From assembly GCA_002281555.1 (NCBI GenBank), contig NCGJ01000006.1, positions 62,001-126,000 on the forward strand: 64,000 nt of DNA, read 5' to 3'. Within the stretch, counting starts at the first letter, position 1. Every line of letters starts with the position of its first letter. Source of the DNA: Hydrogenophilales bacterium 28-61-23 (GTDB taxonomy: Bacteria; Pseudomonadota; Gammaproteobacteria; Burkholderiales; Thiobacillaceae). The notes beneath the pieces were generated by a model that was given only the letters and a program-made list of their open reading frames with translations, was not told where the DNA came from and searched no databases. The translations under genes were made by a program, and so were the position numbers. This document shows, piece after piece, positions 47,183-56,271 of the stretch.

Positions 47183-48553
47183 ATGTTGCGATCTTTTCTT
47201 AAGATCCTTACGAGCCTGATGACCCTAATTTCTCGCTTTATCCTTAGCGCTTTCGTGGTTCCGCTGAGCTTTGCCCTGAGCACATCGACGGCTTTCAGCG
47301 ACACCCATAGCGATAGCCCCGCTCTCGGCGAAGCCTCGCTCAAGATCAGCTACTCCATCGCCGCCCTGCCCCAAAATCAGACCGAATCCGAAGCCGACCT
47401 CTGGACGCGTATCCGCGCCGGTTTCAAATTACCCGACTCCGACCCGCGTCTGACCCGCCAGCATGAGCAGAGCTTCACCAGAAATACCGCCTATATCGAA
47501 CGCATAGCGCAGCGCAGCCGGCCCTACCTGTTTTATATCGTGGAAGAAGTCGAACGGCGCGGCATGCCGATGGAAATCGCCTTGCTGCCGATGATCGAGT
47601 CGGCTTTCAACCCGCAGGCGAAGTCGCCCATGAAAGCCTCCGGCATCTGGCAGTTCATGCCCGCGACCGGAAAAGTTTACGGCCTGCAACAAAATGCCTG
47701 GTACGACGGACGCCGCGACATCCTGCAAGCCACCAACGCGGCACTGGATTATCTGGAGAAACTACATGGCATGTTTGGCGACTGGGAATTGGCCCTGGCC
47801 GCCTACAACTGCGGCGAAGGCTGCGTCGCCCGCGCTCAATCGCGCGGCGCCGGCAGCGATTACGCTTCCATCAGACTGCCGCAGGAAACCCGCAACTACG
47901 TGCCCAAACTGGTCGCGATGCGCAACATCATTCTGGAACCGCAACGCTTCGGCATCAGTCTGGAAACGCTGCCCAACGAGTCCTATTTCCTGCAGGTCAA
48001 ACTGAAGCACCCGATGGAAGCGCGCCAGGCGGCTCGCATGGCGGAAATGGATCTGGAAGATTTTCTCGTACTCAACCCGGCTTTCAATCGCCGGGTTATT
48101 TTTACCGAAACCCAGAATGTCCTGCTGCTACCCGCGGACAAGGTGGAAACCTTCCAATTCAATCTGCACCAGAAAGGCGGTCAGCACCGGTTGCAGAGCT
48201 ATGCCGCGAAACGGGGTGAAAACGCGACTGGAATCGCCGCGAAATTCGGCGTCTCGCTGGCCTGGTTGAAGGAATACAACCCGATCACCCTGTTCAGGGG
48301 CAAGGTTGCTCAGCCGCAAACCCTGGTTGTGCCGATGGTCAAAGCCATACCAGCCGCCGCGACCGCACTGAAAATCAGCGCTGACATCCCCGCCAAACGC
48401 CCAGCCATGCGCACCCACACAATACGCAAGGGCGACACCCTGGCGCGCGTGGCCAAGATTTACAAGGTCAAGATCGCCGATATCCGGCAATGGAACGAAA
48501 ACGCCGAGCCGCTACGCCTGGGCGGCAAACTTTCCATTCCGCGCGCAAGCTGA
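47183..48553 (+). CDS. mltD: Membrane-bound lytic murein transglycosylase D
   Basis: A 456-residue peptidoglycan transglycosylase. Signal peptide/anchor about 1-33. The SLT domain carries the catalytic Glu in LLPMIESAFNP, the SPMKASGIWQFMPATG motif and LALAAYNCGEG. LysM-type modules lie at the C-terminus: one around 338-385 (LQSYAAKRGENATGIAAKFG) and a clear one at 410-454 (HTIRKGDTLARVAKIYKVKI). No lipobox Cys is obvious, so it may be secreted rather than lipidated. It ends 7 bases from the convergent yejF-like gene. Confidence 0.94.
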   Translation: MLRSFLKILTSLMTLISRFILSAFVVPLSFALSTSTAFSDTHSDSPALGEASLKISYSIAALPQNQTESEADLWTRIRAGFKLPDSDPRLTRQHEQSFTRNTAYIERIAQRSRPYLFYIVEEVERRGMPMEIALLPMIESAFNPQAKSPMKASGIWQFMPATGKVYGLQQNAWYDGRRDILQATNAALDYLEKLHGMFGDWELALAAYNCGEGCVARAQSRGAGSDYASIRLPQETRNYVPKLVAMRNIILEPQRFGISLETLPNESYFLQVKLKHPMEARQAARMAEMDLEDFLVLNPAFNRRVIFTETQNVLLLPADKVETFQFNLHQKGGQHRLQSYAAKRGENATGIAAKFGVSLAWLKEYNPITLFRGKVAQPQTLVVPMVKAIPAAATALKISADIPAKRPAMRTHTIRKGDTLARVAKIYKVKIADIRQWNENAEPLRLGGKLSIPRAS

Positions 48554-48560
48554 GCAAGAC

Positions 48561-50582
48561 CTAGCGCCCTTTCCCGGGCGCCGAATCCAGCAACAACCGG
48601 GTATAAGCATTTTCCGGCCGGGCAAGCAGTATCTCCGCCTCACCCGCTTCCACGATCTTGCCACCCTGCATCACCGCGACCCGATGCGCCAGATAACTCA
48701 CGACTGACAGGTTGTGGGTGATAAACAGATAAGCCAGCCCATGTTTTTGCTGTAAATCGGCCAACAGGTTAAGGATTTGCGCCTGCACCGAGACATCCAG
48801 CGCGCTGGTCGGCTCATCCAGAATCAGCAACTTCGGTTCCACCGCCAGCGCGCGGGCGATGGCGATACGCTGGCGCTGGCCGCCGGAAAATTCGTGCGGA
48901 TAACGGCCGATGGCGTCCGCAGGCAAGCCGACCTGGTTCAGCAAATCAGCAACACGTTCACGTTGCGCGGCGGCAGACAGCGACAACAACGCGGCCATGC
49001 CCTCGGCCAGAATCTCGCCGACCTTCATACGCGGATTCAACGACGAAAACGGATCCTGGAACACGATCTGCATTTCCGCGCGTTTGCGCCGCAAGGCCTC
49101 GCCCTGCAGGCCGGCGAGCGGTTCACCAAGCAAACTCACCTGCCCCGCCGTCGGTTCGATCAGACGCAAGATCGCGCGCGCCAACGTGGTCTTGCCGCAG
49201 CCGGATTCACCCACCAGCGCCAGGGTTTCACCGGCTTTTACTGACAGGCTGACGCCATCCACCGCTTTGACGTGGCCGATGGTGCGTTTCAGCAAACCCT
49301 TGCGAATCGGGAAATGCACCGCAAGGTCGCGGACATCGAGAACATAGCCTCCCTTGTAGGTTGGGTAAGTCAGACAAAGCGTGATAGCGGCTTTATCGCG
49401 TAACCCAACATCGGTGGAGCCAAACCCGCCAAGCCGTTGGGTTACACCCTCCGGGCTATCACGCTTCGCCTGACTTACCCAACCTACGGCTTCCGCCAGA
49501 TGGCAGCGCGCAAAATGCCCCGGCGTGGCCTCATGGAAAGCCGGCGCTTCCACCCGACAACGCTCGAACGCCACCGGGCAACGGTCGGCAAATCGGCAAC
49601 CAGTGAAATCCGTACCCGGTCCAGGCACTCGGCCCGGCAAGCTGTCCAGCCGTTCGCCGCGCCGATCCAGACGCGGCAACACGGCGAACAGTTTTTGCGT
49701 GTAGGGATGACGCGGCGAGGTGTATAGCGCGTTGCTGGGCGCCCATTCGACGATCTGGCCGGCGTACATCACCGCGACGCGGTCGGCCATGTCATGTGCG
49801 ACATCAAGATCGTGCGTGATCAGCAGCAGGCTCATGCCGCGTTGTTGTTGCAAGTCCTTCAATAACTTCAGGATTTGCGCCTGCACGGTGACATCCAGCG
49901 CGGTGGTCGGCTCGTCGGCGATCAGCACCTCCGGCTCGCCGGCCAGCATCATCGCGATCAACGCGCGCTGGCGCTGGCCGCCGGAAAGCTGGAACGGATA
50001 GGAATCCAGTTTGTCGGCGCTCAAGCCCACCGCTTCCAGCAAACGGATAGCCTCCGCCCGCGCCGCCGCGCCGGTCAAGCCTCGATGCGCCATCAACGCC
50101 TCATCGATCTGCTCGGCCACCGTCATGACCGGATTCAGGCTGGTCTGCGGCTCCTGGAAAATCATCGCCAGACGACCGCCGCGCACCTCGCCCATCTCGG
50201 CTTCGGTCAGGGCGAACAGATCCACTCCAGCCGCCGGGCCGCCCCAAGGCGGGAGTTGCGCCCCCCCGGGGGGCAGCGAAGTCGTTGGCGCTTCAGCGCT
50301 TATGAATTCGGCGTCCACCTGTCGCGTGGGCAGCGCAGCGTGGGGGTCGTCCACTCCGGCCAGGCGAACGCTGCCCGAAGCAACCCGGCCGCCATCCGGC
50401 AACAAACGCATCAGCGCCAACGCGGTGAGCGACTTGCCGCAACCGGATTCGCCCAGCAAAGCGACACATTCATTGGCGCCGATCTCGAAGCTGACGCCAT
50501 CGACCGGCTTCAGAACGCGCGGGTTTGACGCACCGCCGGCGGCAATCTCGACGCGCAGGTTTTCAACCACCAATCCGCTCAT
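48561..50582 (-). CDS. yejF: Fused dipeptide/microcin-type ABC transporter ATPase (YejF-like)
   Basis: A 673-residue protein with two ABC ATPase halves. Start taken at 50582 (M-S-G-L-V), with GAGG upstream; an in-frame ATG at 50594 overlaps the yejE stop. Both halves have Walker A GESGCGKS/T, signature LSGGQRQR/FSGGQRQR and Walker B (VLIADEP, LLILDEP). Two in-frame foreign segments enlarge it: 43 codons in the first half just before the Q-loop region (50229-50357) and 44 codons between the halves (49356-49487). Without them it would be near 586 residues, still longer than YejF of E. coli (about 530). It energises peptide uptake through YejB/YejE. Confidence 0.92.
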   Translation of the reverse strand: MSGLVVENLRVEIAAGGASNPRVLKPVDGVSFEIGANECVALLGESGCGKSLTALALMRLLPDGGRVASGSVRLAGVDDPHAALPTRQVDAEFISAEAPTTSLPPGGAQLPPWGGPAAGVDLFALTEAEMGEVRGGRLAMIFQEPQTSLNPVMTVAEQIDEALMAHRGLTGAAARAEAIRLLEAVGLSADKLDSYPFQLSGGQRQRALIAMMLAGEPEVLIADEPTTALDVTVQAQILKLLKDLQQQRGMSLLLITHDLDVAHDMADRVAVMYAGQIVEWAPSNALYTSPRHPYTQKLFAVLPRLDRRGERLDSLPGRVPGPGTDFTGCRFADRCPVAFERCRVEAPAFHEATPGHFARCHLAEAVGWVSQAKRDSPEGVTQRLGGFGSTDVGLRDKAAITLCLTYPTYKGGYVLDVRDLAVHFPIRKGLLKRTIGHVKAVDGVSLSVKAGETLALVGESGCGKTTLARAILRLIEPTAGQVSLLGEPLAGLQGEALRRKRAEMQIVFQDPFSSLNPRMKVGEILAEGMAALLSLSAAAQRERVADLLNQVGLPADAIGRYPHEFSGGQRQRIAIARALAVEPKLLILDEPTSALDVSVQAQILNLLADLQQKHGLAYLFITHNLSVVSYLAHRVAVMQGGKIVEAGEAEILLARPENAYTRLLLDSAPGKGR
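49356..49487. repeat. 132-base inverted-repeat element inside yejF (MITE-like)
   Basis: Outer arms GTAGGTTGGGTAAGTCAG (49356-49373) and its exact complement (49470-49487), then AGCGTGATAGC (49378-49388) with GCTATCACGCT (49455-49465), then GTAACCCAAC (49400-49409) with GTTGGGTTAC (49436-49445). Such TAGGTTGGGT palindromes are common interspersed repeats in proteobacteria. Being 44 codons long without stops on the minus strand, it is translated within the yejF product between the two ATPase halves. Confidence 0.85.
50221..50357. repeat. 129-base element with 8-base direct repeats inside yejF
   Basis: TCCACTCC occurs at 50221-50228 and again at 50350-50357, bracketing a Pro/Gly-coding GC-rich segment with poly-C/G tracts. 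The unit between repeat starts is 129 bases (43 codons). On the protein level A-G-V-D is duplicated at both ends (LAGVDDPH ... PAAGVDLF), as expected for an insertion with target duplication. The frame of the ATPase is preserved. Confidence 0.75.
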
Positions 50583-50590
50583 GCGCGACC

Positions 50591-51742
50591 TCATTTGCGC
50601 CCCCGCGACTTCGGATCGAGCGCATCGCGCACCTGATCGGCGAACAGGTTGGCGGCCAGCACCAGCACGAACATGAACACGAAGGCGGCGGCCAGTTGCC
50701 ACCACACCACCGGCTCGCGCGCCAGTTCCAGGCGCGCGCCGTTGATCATGTTGCCGAAGCTGATCATGCCCGGATCGACGCCGACACCGACGTAGGACAG
50801 CACCGCCTCGGCCAGCACCAGCCCGGAGAAGTCGATCACCACGGTGATCAGCACCAGATGCATGACGTTGGGCAGCAGGTGACGTAGCAGGATGCGCGCA
50901 TCGGTGACGCCGAACGCGCGCGCCGCCTGGACGAATTCCAGCTCGCGCAATTTCAGCGCCTCGGCGCGCAACAGCCGCGCCAGGCCGGTCCAGCCGGTGA
51001 CGCCGAGAATCGCGCACAGCGCGAGCAGACGCACATCGGAACGGGCGGCCGCGGTATCGAACAGCTCGGCGTGGGCTTCGATCTGCACCTGCACCACCAG
51101 CACGGCGGCGGCGATGAGCAATACACCGGGGATGGAATTGAGCGTGGTGTAGAGATACTGGATGGCATCGTCGATGCGGCCGCCGAAATAGCCGGCGGCT
51201 ATGCCCAATGCCAACGCGAACGGCAACATGATCAACGTCGTCAGCGTGCCGATCAGCAGGCCGGTGCGGATGGATTTGAGCGAGAGATACAACACGTCCT
51301 GGCCGACCTTGTCGGTGCCGAGCAGATGCGAACCGGGATGTTTGAGCGGCGGATAGTCGCGCCGCTCGACGCCATCCGGCCCTTGCACCGTTTCCTTGGC
51401 GTAGAGATGCGTCGCCAAGGGCGCCGAATAGGTTTTCTCCACGTTCACGCGTAACGGCTTCAGCAGCGCGTCGAGCGCTGAAAACACCTCGCCGCTGTAT
51501 TGGGCTTGCTGACCTGGCGCGCTTGGCAAACGTTCGACGTAATGCATCGAATCGAGCAGGCCGATGCCTGCGTACACGGCCAGAATCAGCGCCGTGGCCG
51601 ACCCCATGCGGCTGGCCATGACCTGCCGCCAGGGCGCGCGGAAGGTGTCATTCTTCCGTGCCAGCCAGACCAATGCAGCCACCGTCAGCAGCAACAGCAG
51701 GATCAGCGCATCGGACCAGAGCAGGACGGGCTTGATCGTCAT
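50591..51742 (-). CDS. yejE: Peptide ABC transporter permease (YejE-like)
   Basis: A 383-residue inner-membrane permease with a first helix at about 8-30 and a second at about 48-62, an extended periplasmic segment (HLYAKETVQGPDGVERRDYPP; LLGTDKVGQDVL) and a BPD_transp_1 domain with the EAA-type loop EFVQAARAFGVTDARILLRHLLPN. Length and the long N-terminal segment are typical of YejE rather than generic DppC. Stop overlaps a possible yejF start (ATGA). Confidence 0.92.
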   Translation of the reverse strand: MTIKPVLLWSDALILLLLLTVAALVWLARKNDTFRAPWRQVMASRMGSATALILAVYAGIGLLDSMHYVERLPSAPGQQAQYSGEVFSALDALLKPLRVNVEKTYSAPLATHLYAKETVQGPDGVERRDYPPLKHPGSHLLGTDKVGQDVLYLSLKSIRTGLLIGTLTTLIMLPFALALGIAAGYFGGRIDDAIQYLYTTLNSIPGVLLIAAAVLVVQVQIEAHAELFDTAAARSDVRLLALCAILGVTGWTGLARLLRAEALKLRELEFVQAARAFGVTDARILLRHLLPNVMHLVLITVVIDFSGLVLAEAVLSYVGVGVDPGMISFGNMINGARLELAREPVVWWQLAAAFVFMFVLVLAANLFADQVRDALDPKSRGRK

Positions 51743-51746
51743 TGGC

Positions 51747-52724
51747 TCACTCCAGCCTCACCCTTGGATCGGCCCAGGTGTAGGAAATATCGGTCAGCAC
51801 CAGACCGACGATGTAGAGCAGCGAACCGAGGAACACCATCGAACGGACGATGGCGAAATCCTGCGCCTGGATCGCGTCGATGGTGTAACTGCCCAGGCCC
51901 GGAATGCCGAAGAACGATTCGATGATCAGGCTGCCCATGAACAGGCGCGGGATGACCACGACGACACCGGTCAGGATCGGAATCATCGCGTTGCCGAGCA
52001 CATGTTTGAACAGCACGCGCAGATCGGACAGCCCCTTGGCGCGCGCCGTGCGCACATAGTCCTTGCCGATTTCCTCGATGAACAGCGCGCGATAAAACCG
52101 GCTCGAATCGCCGATGCCGCCGATCAGGCTGACCAGCACCGGCATCACCATGAATTTCCACGCATCCAGCCCGGGCTGATAGCCGGAAATGGGAAACCAG
52201 TGCCACAGCTTGCCCATCAGGTACTGGCCGCCGATGACATAAAACAGGCCGGAAATCGACATCAGCGCGACGCACAGGATGACGCCGCCGGTATCCAGCG
52301 CGGTGCCGCGAAAGAACACCAGCAACAGCGCGAAACTCAGATAGGCCAGCAGGCCGACCAGAAAGGTCGGCAACGCAATCGCCAGGCTGGGCCACATGCG
52401 CTGGCCGATCTCGCGCGCGATGTCGCGGCCGTCATCCGCCGCGCCGAAGTCGAGCACGAACAGCTTGAGCGACTTCTCGACGAACAGGGTATCGGTCGCC
52501 TTCTCGACGCCCGCCGCCGCCGAGTTCAAAAACAGCGGTTTGTCGTAACCGTGTTCGACTTTCCAGCGCGTGATCGCTTCCGGCGTCACATGTTTTGCGC
52601 CGAGATGGATGCGCGCCATATCGTCCGGCGTGTTGACCATGAAGAACAGCGCGAAGGTGAGCAGATTCACCCCGAGCAGAATCGGGATGGCATACAGCAG
52701 CCGGCGCAGGATGTAATTCAGCAT
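51747..52724 (-). CDS. yejB: Peptide ABC transporter permease (YejB-like)
   Basis: A 325-residue permease: MLNYILRRLLYAIPILLGVNLLTFALFF first helix, the conserved periplasmic segment after it, and the EAA loop DYVRTARAKGLSDLRVLFKHVLGNAMIP with FGIPGLGSY near the C-terminus. It is 4 bases from yejE on the same strand. The expected binding protein gene yejA does not precede it; a small membrane protein gene lies 82 bases upstream instead. Confidence 0.92.
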   Translation of the reverse strand: MLNYILRRLLYAIPILLGVNLLTFALFFMVNTPDDMARIHLGAKHVTPEAITRWKVEHGYDKPLFLNSAAAGVEKATDTLFVEKSLKLFVLDFGAADDGRDIAREIGQRMWPSLAIALPTFLVGLLAYLSFALLLVFFRGTALDTGGVILCVALMSISGLFYVIGGQYLMGKLWHWFPISGYQPGLDAWKFMVMPVLVSLIGGIGDSSRFYRALFIEEIGKDYVRTARAKGLSDLRVLFKHVLGNAMIPILTGVVVVIPRLFMGSLIIESFFGIPGLGSYTIDAIQAQDFAIVRSMVFLGSLLYIVGLVLTDISYTWADPRVRLE

Positions 52725-52736
52725 GACTTATGCGTC

Positions 52737-52763
52737 CGTAGGTCGGCAATCCCTTGCCGACAT
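52737..52763. repeat. REP-like palindrome, copy 2
   Basis: CGTAGGTCGGCAATCC-CTTGCCGACAT, nearly identical to the palindrome at 38165-38191, with compensating changes (GGCCGGC to GGTCGGC and GCCGGCC to GCCGACA). It lies between the yejB start and the end of the upstream small membrane protein gene. Confidence 0.6.
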
Positions 52764-52806
52764 CCCAGCCTCCGCGCCACAAGGGCGAGTTGTCCCCGTT
52801 TTGCCA

Positions 52807-53232
52807 TCAACCCGCCAGCACAACCAGAATCACGATCATCAACAGCAACACCGCATAGGGAAACGCCACCGTCGGCCGCAACGCGCTGGCGCCGTATTCG
52901 GCCAGCAGGCCGAACGTTCCGGGCCGCGATGCCGACCATTCTGAATGCAACTGGAATGCGGTGTTTTCGCCCGCTTTCAGTCCCTGTTCCACACGCAGAA
53001 TCCGCACCCCCAGACGCGCTTGCGAGGTCCGATAAATACCCTCCTGCAACCATAGAACCAGCAACAACGCGCCGATCAGCACTTCATGCAGCGCTAGAGC
53101 GAATCCAACCGCGCACAGCACGACAGCCAGCAACTTGATCAGCAGCGCACCCTTCTCGTACTGCTCGTGATTGTTTTGCAGAGCGATCCATTCCTGGACC
53201 AGCGCGGCGTTATCCGTGTGCGGCATGCTCAA
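52807..53232 (-). CDS. Hypothetical small membrane protein
   Basis: A 141-residue protein with hydrophobic segments at about 32-62 and 120-140 and a cytosolic-type N-terminus rich in Gln/Asn/Glu. No family is recognised. The start overlaps the stop of the upstream glutaredoxin-like gene by 4 bases, so both are co-transcribed. The 82-base gap to yejB contains a REP-like palindrome, which argues against one operon with the transporter. Confidence 0.6.
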   Translation of the reverse strand: MSMPHTDNAALVQEWIALQNNHEQYEKGALLIKLLAVVLCAVGFALALHEVLIGALLLVLWLQEGIYRTSQARLGVRILRVEQGLKAGENTAFQLHSEWSASRPGTFGLLAEYGASALRPTVAFPYAVLLLMIVILVVLAG

Positions 53233-53615
53233 GCGAAACGCGTATTCAGATACTGGATGATCCGCGCCGACTCATACATCCATTCGACATTGCCTTGCGC
53301 ATCCGTGATTTTCAGACAAGGCACGACGGCCTTGCCGCCGCCGCGAATCAAGTCCGCCCGTATGGGGCCGTCCCGCTGCGCATCCAGCAATGCGATATTG
53401 AGCGACAAACGTCGCATTTCTCTGCGCACCTTGAGGCAAAACGGGCAAGTCTTGAATTGATACAGCGCCAGACTCAGGCACTCCGCATCGATCTTGCGCT
53501 GCATGTCCGGTGCGCGAACCACGCCTTTCGGTCTGGTCACAAACTCCCAGATCAAAAGCAAAGGACCGATTACGATGCGCAGCGTCTTGAAAAAAATCCT
53601 GAAAGCAAACTTCAT
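53229..53615 (-). CDS. Membrane-anchored glutaredoxin-like protein
   Basis: A 128-residue protein; start at 53615 (M-K-F-A-F-R-I-F-F-K). Residues 8-25 form a hydrophobic anchor. The remainder is a GST N-terminal/glutaredoxin fold with the redox centre C57-P-F-C60 in FKTCPFCLKVRREM and the glutathione-site motif AVVPCLKI, then MYESARIIQYL. Likely a thiol-disulfide reductase facing the cytoplasm. The open frame upstream of the chosen ATG lacks family-like sequence. Confidence 0.82.
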   Translation of the reverse strand: MKFAFRIFFKTLRIVIGPLLLIWEFVTRPKGVVRAPDMQRKIDAECLSLALYQFKTCPFCLKVRREMRRLSLNIALLDAQRDGPIRADLIRGGGKAVVPCLKITDAQGNVEWMYESARIIQYLNTRFA

Positions 53616-53769
53616 GGTGGTCCGGCTATGTAAAGAAAATAGGCCCCGGACTATGGCGATGCGCTGATTTCCGGTCAAGACAGACGATTTGAAGGTAGGC
53701 ACATTAAACTGATGGCGGTAGTTCGCGCCACCTGACTTACCGGAACAGAACCAGCAAGGAATTCAAGCC

Positions 53770-54912
53770 ATGTCCGCACCCAGCCCCTATTTCACCTACC
53801 TCACCGAATTGCTCAAGAGCATGCTGGAAAAGGGCGCCTCCGATCTGTTCGTTACGGTCGGCTCGCCGCCCGCGATCAAGATCAACGGCGAACTGACCCC
53901 GTTCAATGCCAAGCCGATCAGCCGCGAGCAAGCCGACGAAATCCTTCGCGCGGCGATGAACGAAAAACAACAAGCCGAATTCCGCGATACGCGCGAATGC
54001 AACTTCGCGCTCTCGCTCGACGGCATCGGCCGTTTTCGGGTCAACGCCTACGTGCAACGCGGGTCGGTCGGTCTGGTGGCGCGCCACATCAACACCCAGA
54101 TACCGACGCTGACATCGCTCGGCCTGCCACCGACTCTGGGCCAGTTGGTGCTGGAAAAGCGCGGCCTGATTCTGATGGTCGGCGCGACCGGCTCGGGCAA
54201 ATCGACCAGCCTGGCGGCGTTGCTGAACCACCGCAACGAAAACTCGCGCGGCCACATCATCACCATCGAAGACCCGATCGAATTCATGCACCCGCACAAA
54301 AAGAGCCTGATCATGCAGCGTGAGGTCGGCGTCGATACGGACAACTGGTTCACGGCATTGAAGAACACGCTGCGGCAAGCGCCGGATGTGATTCTGATCG
54401 GCGAGATCCGCGACCACGAAACCATGGAATACGCCATCAACTTTGCCGAAACCGGACACCTTTGCCTGGCCACCCTGCACGCCAACAACTCCAACCAGGC
54501 GTTGGATCGCATCATCAACTTCTTCGCCATGGACCGACGCTCGCAACTGCTGATGGACCTCTCGCTCAATCTGCGCGGCATCGTCTCCCAGCGCCTGATT
54601 CCAACAGTGGACGGCGGCCGTGTGCCGGCCATCGAAATCCTGTTGAGCAGCCCGTTGGTCTCCGATCTGATCCACAAAGGCGAGGTGCATGAAATCAAAA
54701 CCATCATGGCCAAATCCAGAGACCTTGGCATGTGCACCTTCGATCAGGCGCTGTATGACCTTTGCGCCAGCGGACGAGTTGCGCCGGAAACCGCGCTCCG
54801 CTACGCCGATTCGCAAAACGAGCTACGCCTGATGTTGAAGGCGCTGGTGCGCCGCCCGACGGTCAGCGACGATGAAGCGGCCGGCAACGACAACGGACTC
54901 TCCATCGTCTGA
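53770..54912 (+). CDS. pilU: Type IV pilus retraction ATPase PilU
   Basis: A 380-residue hexameric secretion-type ATPase: Walker A GATGSGKST, Asp box/Walker B VILIGEIRDHETM, His box TGHLCLATLHANN. The N-terminal LLKSMLEKGASDLFVTVGSPP and the length and C-terminal tail fit PilU more than PilT. It works as an accessory retraction motor with PilT. No pilT is adjacent, unlike many beta- and gammaproteobacteria where pilT-pilU are neighbours. The next gene starts 2 bases after its stop. Confidence 0.92.
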   Translation: MSAPSPYFTYLTELLKSMLEKGASDLFVTVGSPPAIKINGELTPFNAKPISREQADEILRAAMNEKQQAEFRDTRECNFALSLDGIGRFRVNAYVQRGSVGLVARHINTQIPTLTSLGLPPTLGQLVLEKRGLILMVGATGSGKSTSLAALLNHRNENSRGHIITIEDPIEFMHPHKKSLIMQREVGVDTDNWFTALKNTLRQAPDVILIGEIRDHETMEYAINFAETGHLCLATLHANNSNQALDRIINFFAMDRRSQLLMDLSLNLRGIVSQRLIPTVDGGRVPAIEILLSSPLVSDLIHKGEVHEIKTIMAKSRDLGMCTFDQALYDLCASGRVAPETALRYADSQNELRLMLKALVRRPTVSDDEAAGNDNGLSIV

Positions 54913-54914
54913 CC

Positions 54915-56231
54915 ATGTATCTCGGCATCGACTTCGGCACATCCGGCGCACGCGCCTGCGTCATCGCTCCGAACGGTCAAATTGAAGACATGGCGCGGAT
55001 CGATTTCGGCCGCCTGGCGGAACACGAGGCCGCCACCACCTGGCGCGATGCGCTGCTTACCCTGATAACGCAAATCCCCATCGGCATGCGCAAACGGCTG
55101 GCCGGCCTCGCCATCGACGGCACTTCCGCCACCGTGCTGGCCTGCGACGAAGCGCTCAACCCGACCTACCCGCCGCTCGCCTACAACGACGTGCGCGCCA
55201 GCGAAGAAGCCGCCATCATCCGCCGCACCGCCGGCGCCGAACACCCGGCGGCGGCGGCCACCTCCGGCCTGGCCAAGGCGATGTGGCTGAAAAAGCATCT
55301 TGGCCTCGGTGTTGGCAAACCCGGCGCCCGCCTTTATCTGAATCAGGCCGACTGGCTCTCCGCGCTGCTGTCCGGGAATCCGGTGAGCGACTACCACAAC
55401 GCCCTCAAGATGGGCGTCGACCTGGAAACCGGACTATGGCCGGCCTGGGTCAAATCACTGGTCGATGTCGACACCCTGCCCGTCCCGGTCAAACCCGGCC
55501 AAGCAATCGGTCTGCTCGACCGCGGCCGCGCGCGCGAACTCGGCATCAACCCGGATTGCCTGGTGCGCGCCGGCACCACCGACAGCATCGCCGCATTCCT
55601 CGCCGCCAGCTGTGGGCAACCCCGCCAACCCGGACAAGCGGTCACCTCGCTGGGCAGCACCCTGGTACTGAAACTGCTGTCGGAAACCCGCGTCGATGCC
55701 GGCGCATACGGCATCTACTCGCACTGGTTCGGCCGCTACTGGCTGGCTGGCGGCGCATCCAACGCCGGCGGCGCGGTATTGCGACAGCATTTCAGCGACG
55801 ACGAGTTGATCGCCCTGTCACGCGACATCGACCCGGAGCGCTCGACCGGCCTGGATTACTACCCGCTACCCGCCATAGGCGAACGTTTTCCCTACAACGA
55901 TCCCAAACGCCCGCCTCGTCTCGAACCGCGCCCGGAAGGTCGGACTCAGCGCGAAACGCGAACCGAATTCCTGCACGGAATCCTGGAAGGCCTGGCCCGC
56001 ATCGAAGCGCTCGGCTACGCCAAACTCGTCGAACTCGGCGCAACACCGCCGCAAGCCGTAGCCAGTGCCGGTGGTGGCGCGAAAAACCCGGCCTACACCC
56101 GCATCCGGGAGCGCTTGCTGAACGTACCCGTAACACGGTCAGACCAGCACGAAGCCTGTTACGGCAGCGCTCACCTGGCCTGCCACGGCACCGATTTATT
56201 CCCTGAAGCGCCGGATCCGTCGGCGCCATAG
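54915..56231 (+). CDS. FGGY-family carbohydrate kinase
   Basis: A 438-residue sugar kinase: N-terminal YLGIDFGTSGARACVI phosphate-1 motif, DGTSATVLACDE, and C-terminal VASAGGGAKNPAY adenosine motif. It resembles D-ribulose/xylulose-type kinases of cyanobacteria and proteobacteria, which carry shortened FGGY domains; the precise sugar cannot be assigned. Only 2 bases separate it from pilU, so it is likely transcribed with it although functions differ. Confidence 0.8.
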   Translation: MYLGIDFGTSGARACVIAPNGQIEDMARIDFGRLAEHEAATTWRDALLTLITQIPIGMRKRLAGLAIDGTSATVLACDEALNPTYPPLAYNDVRASEEAAIIRRTAGAEHPAAAATSGLAKAMWLKKHLGLGVGKPGARLYLNQADWLSALLSGNPVSDYHNALKMGVDLETGLWPAWVKSLVDVDTLPVPVKPGQAIGLLDRGRARELGINPDCLVRAGTTDSIAAFLAASCGQPRQPGQAVTSLGSTLVLKLLSETRVDAGAYGIYSHWFGRYWLAGGASNAGGAVLRQHFSDDELIALSRDIDPERSTGLDYYPLPAIGERFPYNDPKRPPRLEPRPEGRTQRETRTEFLHGILEGLARIEALGYAKLVELGATPPQAVASAGGGAKNPAYTRIRERLLNVPVTRSDQHEACYGSAHLACHGTDLFPEAPDPSAP

Positions 56232-56271
56232 CGTTTGCGAATCCAGTCTACTTCTTCTGCGAGAGCAAGCG

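Noticed and set aside
48564-48581. GCGCCC/GGGCGC hairpin between mltD and yejF
   Set aside because: It lies inside the end of the yejF coding region and has no T-run; not supported as a terminator.
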